Positions 48,977 through 62,505 of a stretch of DNA of 64,000 nucleotides are shown one piece after another. The notes under the pieces are model-generated. The model did no database searches. It had not been told where the DNA came from and worked only from the letters and a program-made list of their open reading frames with translations. The stretch lies in NCBI GenBank assembly GCA_013398175.1, contig VZRZ01004923.1:468290-532289 (forward strand), in the 5' to 3' direction. A program made the position numbers and the translations under genes. How positions within the stretch are numbered: position 1 is the stretch's first letter; every line of letters starts with the position of its first letter. The DNA is from Climacteris rufus. Taxonomy: Eukaryota; Chordata; Aves; Passeriformes; Climacteridae.

Positions 48977-51900
48977 GTGTCAGGCCGATAAATTCACTCA
49001 AGTCCGTATCTAATTCTTTCAAATTGTTGCTTGCATAGAAGCACCTAAAACTAGCCTACAGAAGCAGCCACATCATGAGAAATGAAAAAGTTGTACTGTA
49101 AATGTGACAACTTATCTTCATTTTTTCATCCCTCAGTACAAAATCTATTTAAAAGTATGTTTTTCCTTCCCTCCAGAATTTCACCCTGCCAGTAGTAAAG
49201 GTGAATGATTCAACTCAGTGGAAAATAACTTCTTAGTATGGAAAGTCATGCTCAAGTTGATTTAGAGATGTCAAAGTAGGGAATATCTGAGAAATAATTG
49301 TCTAAAAAGATTTTGTCTTTCCATGTGCATAGTTTTGGGAAACTGATTGGATACAGGCAAAAAAAAAAAAAAAAACCAACTAAAGGGGCAAAATTAATTA
49401 AAAAAAGTCTTGCTTTGATTATTCTAACTAATAAATAAAACTGTTTTCACACCTTCTTATTCGAACCTTCTAAAGGGATTTATTACATTATATGCTTAGA
49501 GATATTTATTTAAAGATATTAAAGATAAACAGGACTGGAACCTGTAATTATACTCCTTCAAATTCCAGCATTATAGAAATGCTCTGAAACGGTATTTCCA
49601 AATCCATTCTTTAAACAAAACAAAAGCAAAACCAAAAACCATTTAAAACCATTTAAAGTGAAGAACATTTTTCAAAAATAAGAGGAATATACTGTGGTAA
49701 CATTTTGCAGAGTTTGCAGAAAGGAGTGCAGACAGGAGAAGCAAATATGGAAGAAACAGAGTTACTCTGCACAGCTATGGCTGAATATGTACTACTTTCA
49801 CAAATCATCACTGAATACAGATTTATGGTTACATACATTTTGTGAGCAAACCATACCTCTGTCCCTCAAAACTAATTGGTCATACAAATTGGCCTATTAA
49901 AAATCTGCGGTCCTACTTCTGCATGCATTTGATCTAAAAGTTACAAATCTGACCATTTACCTAAATTTAATTTTTTTACTAAAAGACATTTGAATGACTT
50001 TTGAATTACAAAAGACTACTGAAAAGAAAACTTTATCATTTACAAATAGAAGTAATTTCACAGTGGAAGCATTTAAGGATTTCTTTGAGTAACAATATTT
50101 ACATTATTTAGTAAGAAATATGTCTTCATAACAAAAAGATATGCTACATGATTTTAGTGAGGCATTCATATGCTTTCTCAGTGTCTGGTGAATAAGTTCA
50201 CTGAGTGCTTCATACCAACTTCAGAGGACCTTAGAGCTGCAATTTAGTGTGAGCAGAAAGAAACCATCTTAAATTCTTTATCCATCTTTTCCCTTGGTGC
50301 CAGGAGATTGCTGCTATTTTGAGACATGCAGTCTTCAAAACAATTCAATAACAATATCAAACAGCAGGAAAAGTGAAATGTGCAGAAAGGCTGAGAACAC
50401 TAGATCAAAGAAAAACTACCTCCTTAAGCAAGAGAAAATGTTATTAGGAATTACATAGTTCTCAAAAGTAAAGATGGCACTATATCTAGGCAACCATAAC
50501 CTTGCACAAAAATATGGTCAGGAAAGAAGACAGCACAAACCAATATTAATATCAATTTCACCATATATATGTATTTAGGAAAGTCATTGTTCCGCTTGTT
50601 CAGTAACAGATACATCCATGAAGTCTGGAAAGAAATGGAGTAAGGGAACAGTAACCAAAGAATTTTTTGCTAATTTTGTTGAACGTTTTATGTGCATTTG
50701 GTTTCCAAATATTTGAAATGGAAATGAGGAATCAGTATCCTGTTAGCGGGCTGCTTCTGCTAGGATGGTAAGTGATGAAGCAATACGCAGTATGAACTTT
50801 AATATCTTTAAATTTCAGAGATGGTGTTTCATTAAAATTAATTCACAGTTCATAGCTCTCAAAGGATAATTTCAGAAGAGGAGAGAAGACTCACAAGCAC
50901 TTATACCCAGCTCATCATGACAAGGGAAAATCATAAGTTTATACTTATATTTCTTTGAACAGTTATGTCAGCTGTTGTTCCAGTTCATTGCTTCGTTTGC
51001 ACCACTGTGAATGCGGAGTTGTGTGATAGACAAGGAACAGGGACAAGTTAAAAACAGCCTGTTTTCACTACTGGTTTAATTTTCAGCCATGAATTTCCCC
51101 TTCCAGTTGGTCACAATATGTTGGTAAGAGTGGGATAGGAGCAGGCATCAGGGCTGGAAGCAGCTTATATTTTTATTTTAAGAAATAACATGCTGATAAC
51201 TTGGAGGTACTTGGAGGGTGGGAACAATTTGACATCTGGAAGGTACAAGATGTGGGAATTCCTGTTTGAAACACAGCTCCAATTCTTCTACTTGGGAACC
51301 TAGCTAAAATGTTCTCAAGTTGCAAATTTTCTCCACTAGTATTTTTTACCACTTGAAATCTGGCTGTGCAACTTGATCAAATTATATACCCTCTCAGAAC
51401 ACAACCAGGGAGAATTACAGAGGAGAGAGTGACTGGGTTTGTAGTGAACTGAAAAAAGGAAATCCCATTCTGCAGAAAATTCCAAAATTGATTACTTTTA
51501 CATTTATTCCGCATCAGATCAGCCCTTAGCTCAACTAGGGGGAAAGGTCATGGTACACTGCGGAGCTATGTTAGATATTTGGCAAGCTAAGTTGATCTCT
51601 TGGAAGACTGAAAGTGTGAATGAACAGTAATTTTAAACAAATATAAGAGCAAGTGACTTGGACATATTTATTAATATTGATAAAATATAAAATTCAGACT
51701 ACATTTTAAGTCAGTACAACACAACATTTGTGTCATTCCTTCAGAGAAATGCCACTGAAATATTTATTCTCTTGTGATTTTTTTCCAATTGAAACCTAAT
51801 TGCTATTATTAAGGAAGAGGAGACACTATTAAGTCAAGAAATTAGCAGAGATCTTGCAGTAGAGAAGTGAAATTCTCTCTCTTCTTGTTAGAAGATCAGT

Positions 51901-52569
51901 ATAGAGCAATACATTAGAGATTTTTTGGATGCCTTTCAAAATGCATAAATAAAATATATTCACACATAGGCCCTTCCATCTGCTTTAGCTATCTAAAGCA
52001 TCACTAAGGTGTTTTTGAGCTTGAACTACTTTTCTCATAAGTCTTTCAGAGTTCTCCAGGAAGAATTGAAACCCTCCAAAGGACAGCTTGAATTTTTACT
52101 TACCCTGATTTAATGTCTATAAATGTATGTCAGGCTAAGTCTACTTCTCATGGTGGAGTTGAAAAGGATATGCCATATGACTGATGATGTCATCATGGGA
52201 AAAAGTACTTCTGTATATACAGGCAGCACCTCTCTTTTTTGGTGTTGTGCCTGTGCTCTCTTGTACTCCCACTGCTGCACTATGAAGAACCAGTCTCTGT
52301 CTTCTTGATATGGTATCATGGGTATTATGTGTGAAAGTAAAAAACATTTTTTATGTTTGTTGTTAGTGTGAAAATATACCTTTTGAGTGGTTCGTGCAAT
52401 CACATTTCTAGTTGGCTGTGCAATTTTTGAAGAAGACTAGGAATACATAGCAAAATAGTAATTCTGTTATTTCCAGAGCACCAAAATAGACTCGCATACT
52501 CTTAGATATATGGTGGTATTTGTCAGTAACTTAATACCTCAACCTAAACTCACTTAAGTCTATTTTATT
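48977..52569. other. Intergenic between the two solo LTRs, left part
   Basis: Single-copy AT-rich DNA with a 17-base poly-A run (49359-49375). There is no gag, pol or env remnant, which argues that the two flanking LTRs are not ends of one provirus. Open frames at 52110-52403 and its shadows are unrecognised. Confidence 0.6.
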
Positions 52570-52955
52570 TTCAGTAAGGGATGCTGATGAAGTGCCACAT
52601 CCAGACACCTCTTGAACAATTCCAGAGATGGTAACTCCACCACCCTGGGCAAATTATTCCAATGCCTGATGACTCTTCAGCTAATTTTTTTTTTAAATAT
52701 ATTATCTGAACTTCCACTGGCACAACTTGAGGCCATTTCCTCTCTTCCTTTCCCTTGAGATTGTGGAAGAGACCAACACGCCCCTCATTAAAACCTCCAT
52801 TCAGTTAGTTGTAGAGAGCAATGAGGTCCCTTCTGAGCCTGTGCTTCTCCAGACAACAACCCCAGTTCCCTGAGTCATTGCTCATAAGTCTTGTTTTCTA
52901 GACCCTGAAGAAGCTGCTTGATTTCAAGTTTAGCTTTACCAGTGCTCAATCCATA
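52570..52955 (-). mobile_element. CR1 LINE fragment
   Basis: The plus strand shows the reversed CR1 3' region: ccagacacctcttgaacaat, then tccagagatggtaactccac, gtagagagcaatgaggtccc and ttctgagcctgtgcttctcc. Both the terminal tail and the far 5' part are missing. Confidence 0.88.
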
Positions 52956-54202
52956 ATTTTCCAAAGGTCAACAATTTGCATATTTTTCAAATATCCCAGT
53001 TATAATTTCATTTTGCAGACTGCATATAAGCAAGAAAGGTAATGTTGACATTAACTTAAGCTTATTAGAGCTCTGATCATGTAGCACAATTCAGCCGCTC
53101 TGCCTGTGTTCATGAGACAAGTTGAGCATATAGCAGTGCAAGGACATGTTTAACCAGAGGGTTCACACCCTCTGTGTGAATCAAGCTGTAATCCCCCTGA
53201 GACTGGCAAGAGACCATCCACTGCAAATCCTGAATAAAATGTTCCTGTTAATTTAACTTAGGATAGCTCTGTAAAATAATATAAACTCCATTAACTTCAG
53301 TGGTGGGTGTCTGTGTGTTGGGACAGGGAAATTAGATGAGCCTCATACCATACTGTTTAATTGAGTGTAGAGAGACAATTATATGCAGTAAACCAAGTTA
53401 GGACTGTTGTAAGCTTTGCTTCCCTGTAATTTTTTTTCTGTCACCGAAAATTGTGGGGATGAAAATTCCGCAATCAGTCAGATCTGATTACTGTTTTCTG
53501 AGCAAGCAGATGAGAAATGTTATTAACATTTGCAGACAGGTGGGTTAATCCTTTAGTTCTCCCTCTTAGATATATTTTGCATTTCTAAGAAAATATTTGC
53601 ATTGTCCTGCATATGTGTCCTGACAAAATTAATAACCACTTGCTGTTAAAACGATTACTCCAGTGCCCAAATGTTGACATACTGCTGCTGGATCTGGAAG
53701 CTAAAAACTGGTTTCTAATATGGTCAGCCAAAAAGTAAAAAGGTGCTTAATTTTAAATTTAAAAGACAAGACACAACTCAAGGTGAATTATTCTTTTAAA
53801 AAATTTACCATGGAAGTATACATATACAAGACCAAGAGGAGGAAAATAAAAATATATTAATGTGACTGATAAAAGGGAATCATATAAAAATATTTTAGCA
53901 TGTTCCAGAGAATGAAAGCCCTTTTAATTTAAACTCTGTACTTGCTGAGTTGAAATGAAAACTGTGAGAAAACAAAACTCCAATACATATCAAAGGGGAT
54001 TATAGGCTAGAAATTCAAAGTGATAACAATGAAATGCAAATAAAGTTGATGGTTATAAATAGGAATACATGAAAATTATGTCCAAGAAGGTTAAGAATGA
54101 GACATTTTTTAATATTTTTAAAACACTAGATTCCAACTCTAGTACAGGTTCAATAGAGTTGGCAACATCACAACTGCATTTGAAGCAGGAGCATTACACA
54201 GG

Positions 54203-54476
54203 GTGGTTGTAGTAGGCACAAAGATCAGGGCCTGAGATAAGAACAATTTATTGGAAACAGTAGACAAGAAAATGAACAGTAACAACAACAATATGAATAA
54301 CAGAGGGTACAAGAAAGAGGCAAGTGATTCTCATAGAAATACCCAACTGCTCGCTCTGCCACACTTCCCCCATCATGGAAAATGACATGGAGTGGTGCAG
54401 AATAACCCCTTGGTTCCAGCTGTGTCCTCTCCTGGCTACTGCAAAAATTAATCCTGTTCTGGCTGGAACCAGGACA
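54203..54476 (-). mobile_element. Short or internally deleted ERVL-like LTR
   Basis: On the minus strand it begins TGTCCTGGTTCCAGCCAGAA, then ggattaatttttgcagtagc, and later has ccaataaattgttcttatct. These are the 5' end and polyadenylation-region blocks of the same avian ERVL-like LTR type as 33092-33675, but it is only about 275 bases, so the middle and the 3' end are shortened or belong to a different subfamily. A 109-codon frame on this strand (54577-54248) runs through it and is not a gene. The lower boundary is approximate. Confidence 0.7.
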
Positions 54477-54978
54477 CTCTTAAATGTACTTGAAAAACAG
54501 GTGAAAGCACAACTGTACATTTGTGTATCCTTGAGAACTTTTCTTGCAATGCTTCTGACTACAAGGGCTTTCCCCAATGGGTTTAGGGATTTTAATACTG
54601 GCAGGAATAGAATGACTTGATATATTAGAGGAATCAGGATTCATTTTATCTCTAGAGACCTTTTTGAAAGACAAAACTGAGCATTTTTGAAAACAATTGC
54701 AATAGAAAACAGGTGCAATAGAATTGTAATAAAAATTCCCAGTGCTATTAAAATTTCGCTTAACCAGAACTTCATCCCATTCATTTCTGAAGTAGACTCA
54801 TTACCTTCTACAGCTTAATCAGGTACTGTCCTGCCACAAAATGTCTATGAGGTTTCAATTCCTTTTTTTGCCTTAAAATAAAATTCCTGTATTTACTCTC
54901 TCTTTCCTTATGCCTATGCATAGTTTTATGTCATAGCATGTGCTTTTATGAGAGAAACCTTCCTGTGGTTCATGCTGT

Positions 54979-55396
54979 TGTTGCCTGAAAAGGCTAGCCC
55001 AAAAACTGAGCCTAGACAGGAGTAAGGGAATAAAAGGTGGGTGTTTATTCGAAAGGCCTTCAAAGGTACATTTAGGGCCCCCTCCTTGGGGCATCACCCA
55101 AAATAGATGACGAGTCATGAGTTCTCCACACCTTTATAGGTTTGGTCCATTTCCATATCAGCATAAATTCACCAAATAAAACTTTGCAATTTCCCCCTAG
55201 CTCCCTTAGCTCGCTCCCTCCTTCCCCCCCGCCCCCGCCTTTAGAAGCTTAGGCCTGGGCAGCCTGAATGTCCTTGAAGGGTAAGTCCAGAGAGGCACTG
55301 TTATGTCTATAGATAACAGCAACTAACGAGCTATAAAGCATACATGCCAGGCAATGCAGAATTTGAAAAATATAAGGGTTAAAACCTAAGGCAACC
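54979..55396 (-). mobile_element. Solo LTR, copy 2, with 4-bp target duplication
   Basis: The plus strand starts TGTTGCCTGAAAAGGC and ends CCTAAGGCAACC, giving near-perfect inverted termini, and CTGT flanks it on both sides (54975-54978 and 55397-55400). On the minus strand a TATA box (ctataaagg, reverse of 55131-55139) and an AATAAA signal (reverse of 55044-55049) are in LTR order. It differs from copy 1 by scattered substitutions, a 9-10-base deletion and an expanded C tract (about 55224-55238). Known pattern: a 4-bp duplication is usual for some retroviral classes. No internal viral region is attached. Confidence 0.9.
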
Positions 55397-56229
55397 CTGT
55401 TTTCCATCTAAAATTGAAAAAACAAAACATTTTTTCTCTCTTAGTTACTATTACTTATAAAATCTTATTACTATGCATGTTGATGGTACCATATCTTTTT
55501 AAGAGATGTCCTATGAAATTTGGACAGATTTCACATGGGCATTTTTTGCATGTCTCAATGAAAGCTGAATTCATGATAGTATTGATGCATCATTCAACAC
55601 CCATCCCACACATGGAAAGCTCAAAGAACAGTCACAGATCATGTCTTTTGCTTATGCCAGAAAACTCTACACTTTTAAAATGGAATTTAAATACACCGTT
55701 GGCTAGTAGAAGGATGAGCAAAAGCTATGATTACATTTTTGATGGGAAGGTACACATTGCATAAGAGTGTTCATTTATAACTTAGTCTCATTCATAGTGT
55801 CATCCTCCTAAGTCCCATAATTAAGACATATTTGAAGCCTTGGGAGTTTCTCCAAGAGGAAAAAGAGCAGAAGATATTAACAAAGGTTTTGTTGTAAGGT
55901 TTTTTTTAATCATAAAAATAAAAACTTTGTTCAGCAAGGACTGAGTAGGCTGTTTCATTTCAAGCCTTTCTAGAATGCTCCTCAGCAGAACTGACTTTCC
56001 AGTCATAGTTTCAGATGATCTGAAACCTTCCTGGAGAGGAAGACTACATACCACAGCAAAGACACACTTTTAGCTTCCTCTCAGTACCTTCTGACATCCA
56101 AAAAGGAACATGATCCTCAGTCTACAGGTGTAGACTCTCCAGATGTGTCCAGCTGCCTCAATGAAGGATTATGACAAATGCCTGTCAAGTCCAAGTCTTG
56201 TTCCTTGTGCTTCTACCAATGACAGCATG

Positions 56230-56384
56230 TTAGAGGTTTATAGATGTAGACTTCAAGATCAGGTCAGACAGACTTTGAGCAAGCTGATCTAGTTAAACAT
56301 GTCCCCACTCTGCAGAGGGGTTGGGCTAGATTACCTCTAAAGGTCCTTTTCAACCCAAAACATTCTATGGTTCTATGATTATAT
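56230..56384 (+). mobile_element. CR1 LINE 3' fragment, diverged
   Basis: Recognisable as the last 150 bases of CR1: gctgatctagttaaacatgt, then gaggggttgggctagattac, ctaaaggtccttttcaaccc and the tail attctatggttctatgatt. Confidence 0.88.
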
Positions 56385-59104
56385 AACTCTTCCCAAAATG
56401 CTTTGTGTTTTATTAATCACTATGGGCTGGGAAATGCAATTTTTCTGTAGCTACAAACCCTTTTTACGTTTTCTCTTGCAAGACTTTGCTGCTTGTTGCA
56501 AACATGCTGTTGATAAAAAAGACAAGAAAAAAACCAAAAAAAAACCCCAATTTGTGTTTACCTTCAGCCTCCTTACTAAAAGCTTCTTTTTCCTTGCATA
56601 GTTGTCTTCTTATGTAGCTCTTACCCGAGGTCAAAGCCCTTTCAGGCTCAGCTGTCTTGTTCCACGAGGAGCTGAATTGTATTTTCACATAGAGAGACTG
56701 TGGCAAAGGCAGCCTCTGTCAGTGACTGCTCTCCCTGCAGCTCTGCCCACATCTTCCCTGTAGCAAACACATCAGTTGGAAGGGTGGCTGGAGCATTCAG
56801 TCAAATTTGTCTTTAGAAGACTGTGCTTCCTGTGAAACAGACAGCTAAAATGTCTGAAACTGTATCTACGTGGTTAGCTTTTATCTAGTGCATGAAATGT
56901 CTTTGATGAAGAAGTTGCCGATTTTATTTTCTCTCTGAAGATTAAAATGAGGACCAAGGAAGATTTTCATAGGCACAAACCTGAATTTAAAGGCAACAAA
57001 AGTGTTAGGTTTCACACAGTTTTGTATGACCAACCTTTTTAACAGTATTGTTAAGAACAATTAATAAAATGAAGTACTCATTTGAATTTCTGAAATGCAT
57101 TGGTGATACTATAAGCTAGAAGTTTAAATAGAAAGTTAATAATAAAAGAATTTGCATTTGAATTGTTTCTTACACGTCAGTGAAGGAATTATATTGACTT
57201 ACGGATTTTGCATTATTTTTTGTGAACTTTCTTCTGAATATTTTTACATTTTCAGGCATGAGTTGCTAATTATGGCTAAAGAATTACTTTATGAAAGATT
57301 TTGATTATTTTTCCCCATACGAAATAGAGGCAATTTACTAGGTGCAAGAAATTTATCCTTATTTAGAGACTAAGAGAGAGAGAAAAAAAAAAGAGGAAAT
57401 AAAACCAGCCCATCTGCTTTCATCCATCTGGTAAAGTACTATTAAATCTGTAAATAAGTGTAGTGCTATCACCATGAGCATGAGGAGAGTAGTCAGCATC
57501 AAAAGCAAGAAATGGCAAGTCAGTTTTCGGATCTACACAAGAGATAATAAAGGACACTGAATGGAAATGCATTTGAATTTTCATTAATTAAAATCAAATG
57601 AAGACGTAGCTTTGAAATGAAATTGTGTTTCAATGTAACTGAAGTTTTTATAAAATTGCCTTTATGTATCCATGGAAACGCAATAGAAGTGTACTGTGAC
57701 AACTACCTTTGTGTGACTATTGTCCATTAGCATTTTCCAAGCTGATGCCAGAGCCTTTTATGTAAGTTCATTATTTGAGTTAGACCTGGATCCAATGCAC
57801 CTACGCACATGCAGTGTTTCAGGACTGAATATTGCCTCTTTCTAGCAAAGACTTTGTAAACTGAACTCCTCTAGGGGAAGCAAATGAGGGATGTACATCA
57901 AGTTAGTTGTCAAAGGCAGTATAGATACACAACAGAAACAATGAAAACTTTGCCTGTATGCGGAGTAGTTATAATATCATATACACGGAGTTTTTGAATA
58001 CACCCAAAGAAAGCTAAATGAGCCTGAAAAGCCAAGGTGAGAGTCCCTAGCCAGTGCATGAAACCAAAAGAATCAAATCTACATTTCACAGCAGAAATAG
58101 TAATTTTCACAGAGTAAGCGTATGTCCTCTGTGCTGTCACCGACTGTCACAAGTAGTAGTGAAGCAGAAAGATTAACAAAATTCAAAATAGGATAAGAGA
58201 TACTGAAAAAATAACGGAGTTACAATATCAAGAAATTGAGAGAAAAATACCAAAGGTGTTTGAGCACTCCATGCTTTTGTGAACAGCTGTCAGTGTCTTA
58301 CTGTCTGCCATGAAGAACGGCACAACAAAGTGTTCCCTGTCAAGGAGAAAGTCAAAGCCACCACTTAAACACCTTAATAGACCTCAGATTTTACAGTGCT
58401 CCTTTTTAACTTAAAAATAAGAGTCATTATATCAGGATGTAATAAGTGTCTCTTAACTAAACCTTCTTTAGCACGTACCAAAGCAAAAGTCAGAAATTCT
58501 GACTTCAGGTAATGCTTTTGGATGTTGTCTAAGTCAAACCTGATAAGCTGTGCATAGCACTGCCTAATATATCTTTAAAGGTTTGTTATCATATGATGCA
58601 TGGTATTGGAATTAATAGAATTTTAAAGCGTGATTTAAACCTGCATGTCTCAAATCCCCTCTTACGTTTCTGTTAGCAGTAACATAACCACAAAAAAAAA
58701 TCTCTTGACCCTAAGCAACAAAATCTAAAGAAAACAGAAGAAAACAGATATTGCAGGGATTTAATTATTTAGCTTGAATAACTTTTTTCCCTAAAAAGAC
58801 CCATAAAAAATAGGTATAAGATTTGTTAGGTTTTGTGGCTTTTTTCCTGTTTTTTAGCTGTGGTATCACTGAAAACCATGTGGCAGAGCATTTCACCTCC
58901 ACTTGTCTGTGTTAGTCACTGATAGATCAACCTCAAAATGGTTTAAAAAGCACTCCCACAAACACCAGAGATGCAATCATCTTCCAAACTTTTAAAATTA
59001 TATTATGTTACACTTCTTTTGGTGATCATCAATTCCAGAAAATAAATATTTTTCATTTTGCTTTTGGAAGTTTTGTTTTGCTCATGCCAGTGTAGTCTCT
59101 TGGG

Positions 59105-59132
59105 AAAAAAAAAAAAAAAAAAAAAAAAAAAA
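59105..59132. repeat. Poly-A run, 28 bases
   Basis: Uninterrupted A on the plus strand, followed by agaaacc. It could be a retroposed tail or simple expansion; no flanking duplication was found by eye. Confidence 0.95.
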
Positions 59133-60986
59133 GAAACCAAACAATTCTGTTGAACCAGCTAGGATTTAAAGCTTTCTAACAACATTTTGTAAGTGATTTG
59201 GCTGTTTCTATAAAAGGATATTTTTTTCTCTTTTTTTTTCATTCTTTGAAATATCAGTCCCCACATGAAGACTAAGCCCTTGGCCAGCTGTCCTTCCTTT
59301 CATCACATTAGGCAGTGCATCCTGGGTAGCACTCTTCCTCCAAGCTTACCCACAGCTGCAAGTCAAAAGGTTTGTTTTACAAATTTCTGTTTTCCATCTG
59401 CATCACTGGCACTCTTCAGAGTCCTCTTTTTCTCCTCCAACTCATTTCTTGTTTTTCCACTTGACCAACTCTTGGTCATCTTCATATTCCATTAAAATGT
59501 ATCATTTTGCATCTCTAAATGTCTCAGCAAGGTCCTTGCTTTCCAAGCTGGTCCAAACTGCTGTTTCAAGGTCATACAAAATTTTACCCTCATCTCCCAG
59601 TTATCTTACTGTGTTTCAACTTATCTTCATAGCTAGGTTTCCACCAAATATATTATAACCTTTATAACTTTTTCAGTGCTGTCATATGTTTCTCTTTTGT
59701 CTATTCAAATCAGCTGTAGTCTGAAATCAACATTTCACTTAAAACTCCTGTACATAATGACACAGACTTAACCAGTGGGGTTAAGACCACAATATTATTT
59801 ATCTACTGCACTATATCTATGCAAAATACTTCATAAAACCAAAGTTTTTGGAACAAAGTATTCATTAATATAATTAATCTTCATTTCTGGTTATACACTG
59901 TTAAAAAATATTTTATATGTGGCATTGTGGTAAAGGGGAAAGAATTCTGTTTGGATATTAGAAGGACTAGTACACCAAATCCACTTTGTATATCCCAGGG
60001 TCATGCTTTGCACTTCACACTGAAGTGTCTTGGTTTCCATTGGTACCTGTGCTGCACACCCACAAGGTAGGTAGTAGTACAAACGTACAGCAGACCTGCT
60101 GATTGTGTCCTGGCTGGCAACAGTCTGTCCTTCCAGAGAAAAGGCAGCCAGGCTAGAAGGAATCAGCCTGAATCCTTATCTTCCAGGGCAAAGAGAATTT
60201 TTCCCATTTAGACAGGCTTCAGCAGATTTCATAAGGTTTAAACAGAGAAGACAAAGCATATTAATACACCTTTTCCTACTGATCTGCAGTGCAATTTGCA
60301 GCTGAAGAGCTAATAAAGTGAATCACCAAATTAAAAACCTGAGGAAAAATTGCTAAAAAAATCTATGGTTTTTGTAAATTCTCATCTGTAGAGAAAGAAA
60401 AAAACAGCTAAGGAAGCAAACAGCACTTACGGCTTATTACAGTAATGCAGTGCTTTAATTTTCTTAATGCCCATTTGAATTAAATACCTCATTGTATACA
60501 GCCTAGGTATTTAAACTTTCCATTTTAGTCAATATTATGTATCAATATTTCGTTAAAGGTTTCACAAAAGAATTGAGAAGTTTTAATAGATGCTTCATGC
60601 TCACTTCTATTTGGAAAAGTCCTCAGATGGTGTAATTTTCTTTCTGGTGACTTTTTAAAATAGAAGTGAATTTGTAAATAGTCAGATGAGTCTTAAGGCC
60701 TATGTAGCTTTCAGGGTCTATATTAGGACAGGTTGCAAGATCTTGAGATGCATTAAAAAAGACTTTTAGTAGCTCCATTTTGGAACTGCACAAATGTAAT
60801 CCACTTAATCTATGACTTTACACTGAAAAACCCAACTGGGATGTGTTTCAAAATCTGTGGATGTTTTGGTGGATAACAGCAAGCTTGGCCAACCTCTGTT
60901 TATTTGATGGACATTCTGAATATCACAGGAATTAGCTTACTAAAAGTTCATGGATCAATTCAATATATGTGTAATCAATACAAAAT

Positions 60987-61002
60987 CACACACACACACA
61001 CA
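60987..61002. repeat. CA microsatellite
   Basis: About eight CA dinucleotides in an AT-rich intergenic stretch. Confidence 0.85.
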
Positions 61003-62221
61003 TAAAAAGGAAAAATGTAAGAGTTCATTTGAATGGAGAACAACTCCTTCTACTAGATTTTTGCAAACTAGTCAGTCTCGGCAGATATTTTCTCTATCAT
61101 TTGAAAACAAAAGCTGATTTTAAAAATTTCCAAGAATTTCTCAATCAGAATGAAGTAAGTAACAAAAATGGACACTGTGTTTAAATATGATCTGTAGTCC
61201 TATCCAGTTGACCGGGGTTTGAAGAACCATTCTTTGGTGTGAAATAAGTTATTCTCAAAACTACCTGAATTTGCCAGCAATAGGCTAAAAAGACTAAACA
61301 AAGTCATTGATGTGAATTGAAAGCACAGACAGTATTTTAGAGACTGTGATTGTAAGCTCCCCAGTAGGCTAGAAATTATGGTTAATTTCTTTCTAGTTTT
61401 TAGAAGCTTAATGTTTCTTGGTGAGGTTTTTGATGCTTTGTTTACATGATTTTTCCCTTCTCCAGAAATCCTGCTGTTTTGTTCTAGTATTTTCATAAAA
61501 ACCTACAGCATATAATGCATAATACAATTAATTTCATTTTCACTAATGATAGCTTTCCATATCAAGCTGTACCCAGCCCTTTTATTTTATGCAGTCCTGC
61601 TGTGCTTGAAATGTTATTTACATGTGGAAGAAAAAGACCAATAAAACAGAGAAATGAATTTCCATAAACGTCTGGCATAATTAGGATTTCAAATAAAACA
61701 TATGTTATATTACAATGGCACTTATTTGAGAAATGGGTGTATGAGTAATTAAAAAAATCAAATTTCTAAAAAGACATTGTGGAAGTCTATTACTGAAATA
61801 ATAACAGTGAAAGCAGATGTTTTCTCTGGTTCAGAATGCAGTATTTGAGAGCAAGAGAGGCTTGGGACCTGAACCTGTGACTAGAGAACATCCTTACAGC
61901 TGCTTTTGAAGTTTATCCTTGATTTTACTTTTCTTCTTGAGGAAGAAAACCAAAATTTGGAACATCACTTTTTTCACTAAACCAGAATTCTGCTTTTCTG
62001 AAAAGGCTATTTGAAAGTGAAGTTTGAAATTATTTTCCAAATTCAAAATCTTTCAAAATTTAATTCCAAATTAACAAGTTAAAAAGAGCATAGATTCAAA
62101 TATACCTACACCAAACCAACCCAAAATTTATCCAAAATCAATGGTTTTCTTTTCCCTCCTTCCTTCTCCCATCTCATTGAATTTTGTTTAAGTTTCTTTT
62201 CAGCCTGAACCCAAATATTGA

Positions 62222-62505
62222 ATAAAGTCATGGAAATGAATGGTTTGGGTTGGGAGGGACCTTGATGATCATCCGGTTTCAGGTCTCCTGCCATGGGCAG
62301 TGATGCCAGTAGACAGTATTGCTCAAAGCCTCATCCAACTTGGCCCCTGAACACTTCCAGGGCTGGAGCATCCACAACTTCTCTGGACTACCTGTGCCAA
62401 TGTTCTAGCATCCTCACAGTAAAGAACTTCTTCCTAGTATCTAATCTAAATCTCTCCTCTTTTCAGTTAAAACCATTCCTTCCTTGTCCCATTTCCATAC
62501 TTTCT
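62222..62505 (-). mobile_element. CR1 LINE 3' fragment
   Basis: The reversed CR1 3' end: gaatggtttgggttgggagg, then gaccttgatgatcatccggt, gggctggagcatccacaact, cacagtaaagaacttcttcc and tatctaatctaaatctctcc. The order and orientation match the copies at 29885 and 34791. Confidence 0.94.

Larger units (their letters stand above)
56385..62221. other. Intergenic, no gene recognised
   Basis: AT-rich DNA with a 28-base poly-A run (59105-59132) and a CA microsatellite (60987-61002). No transposon body was recognised beside the poly-A. Open frames up to 98 codons (61200-61496, minus) have no recognisable product. Confidence 0.6.

Noticed and set aside
54248..54620. Frames of 98-109 codons on both strands
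   Set aside because: They fall mostly within an ERVL-like LTR and have no recognisable product.
48568..55396. A provirus with two LTRs
   Set aside because: No viral genes between, other repeats inserted instead, outer flanks do not match, and the right LTR has its own target duplication.
59105..59132. Poly-A tail of a processed pseudogene
   Set aside because: No coding remnant upstream and no target duplication visible; kept only as a simple repeat.
61200..61496. A 98-codon frame on the minus strand
   Set aside because: AT-rich intergenic sequence, no similarity recognised and no splice or promoter context.
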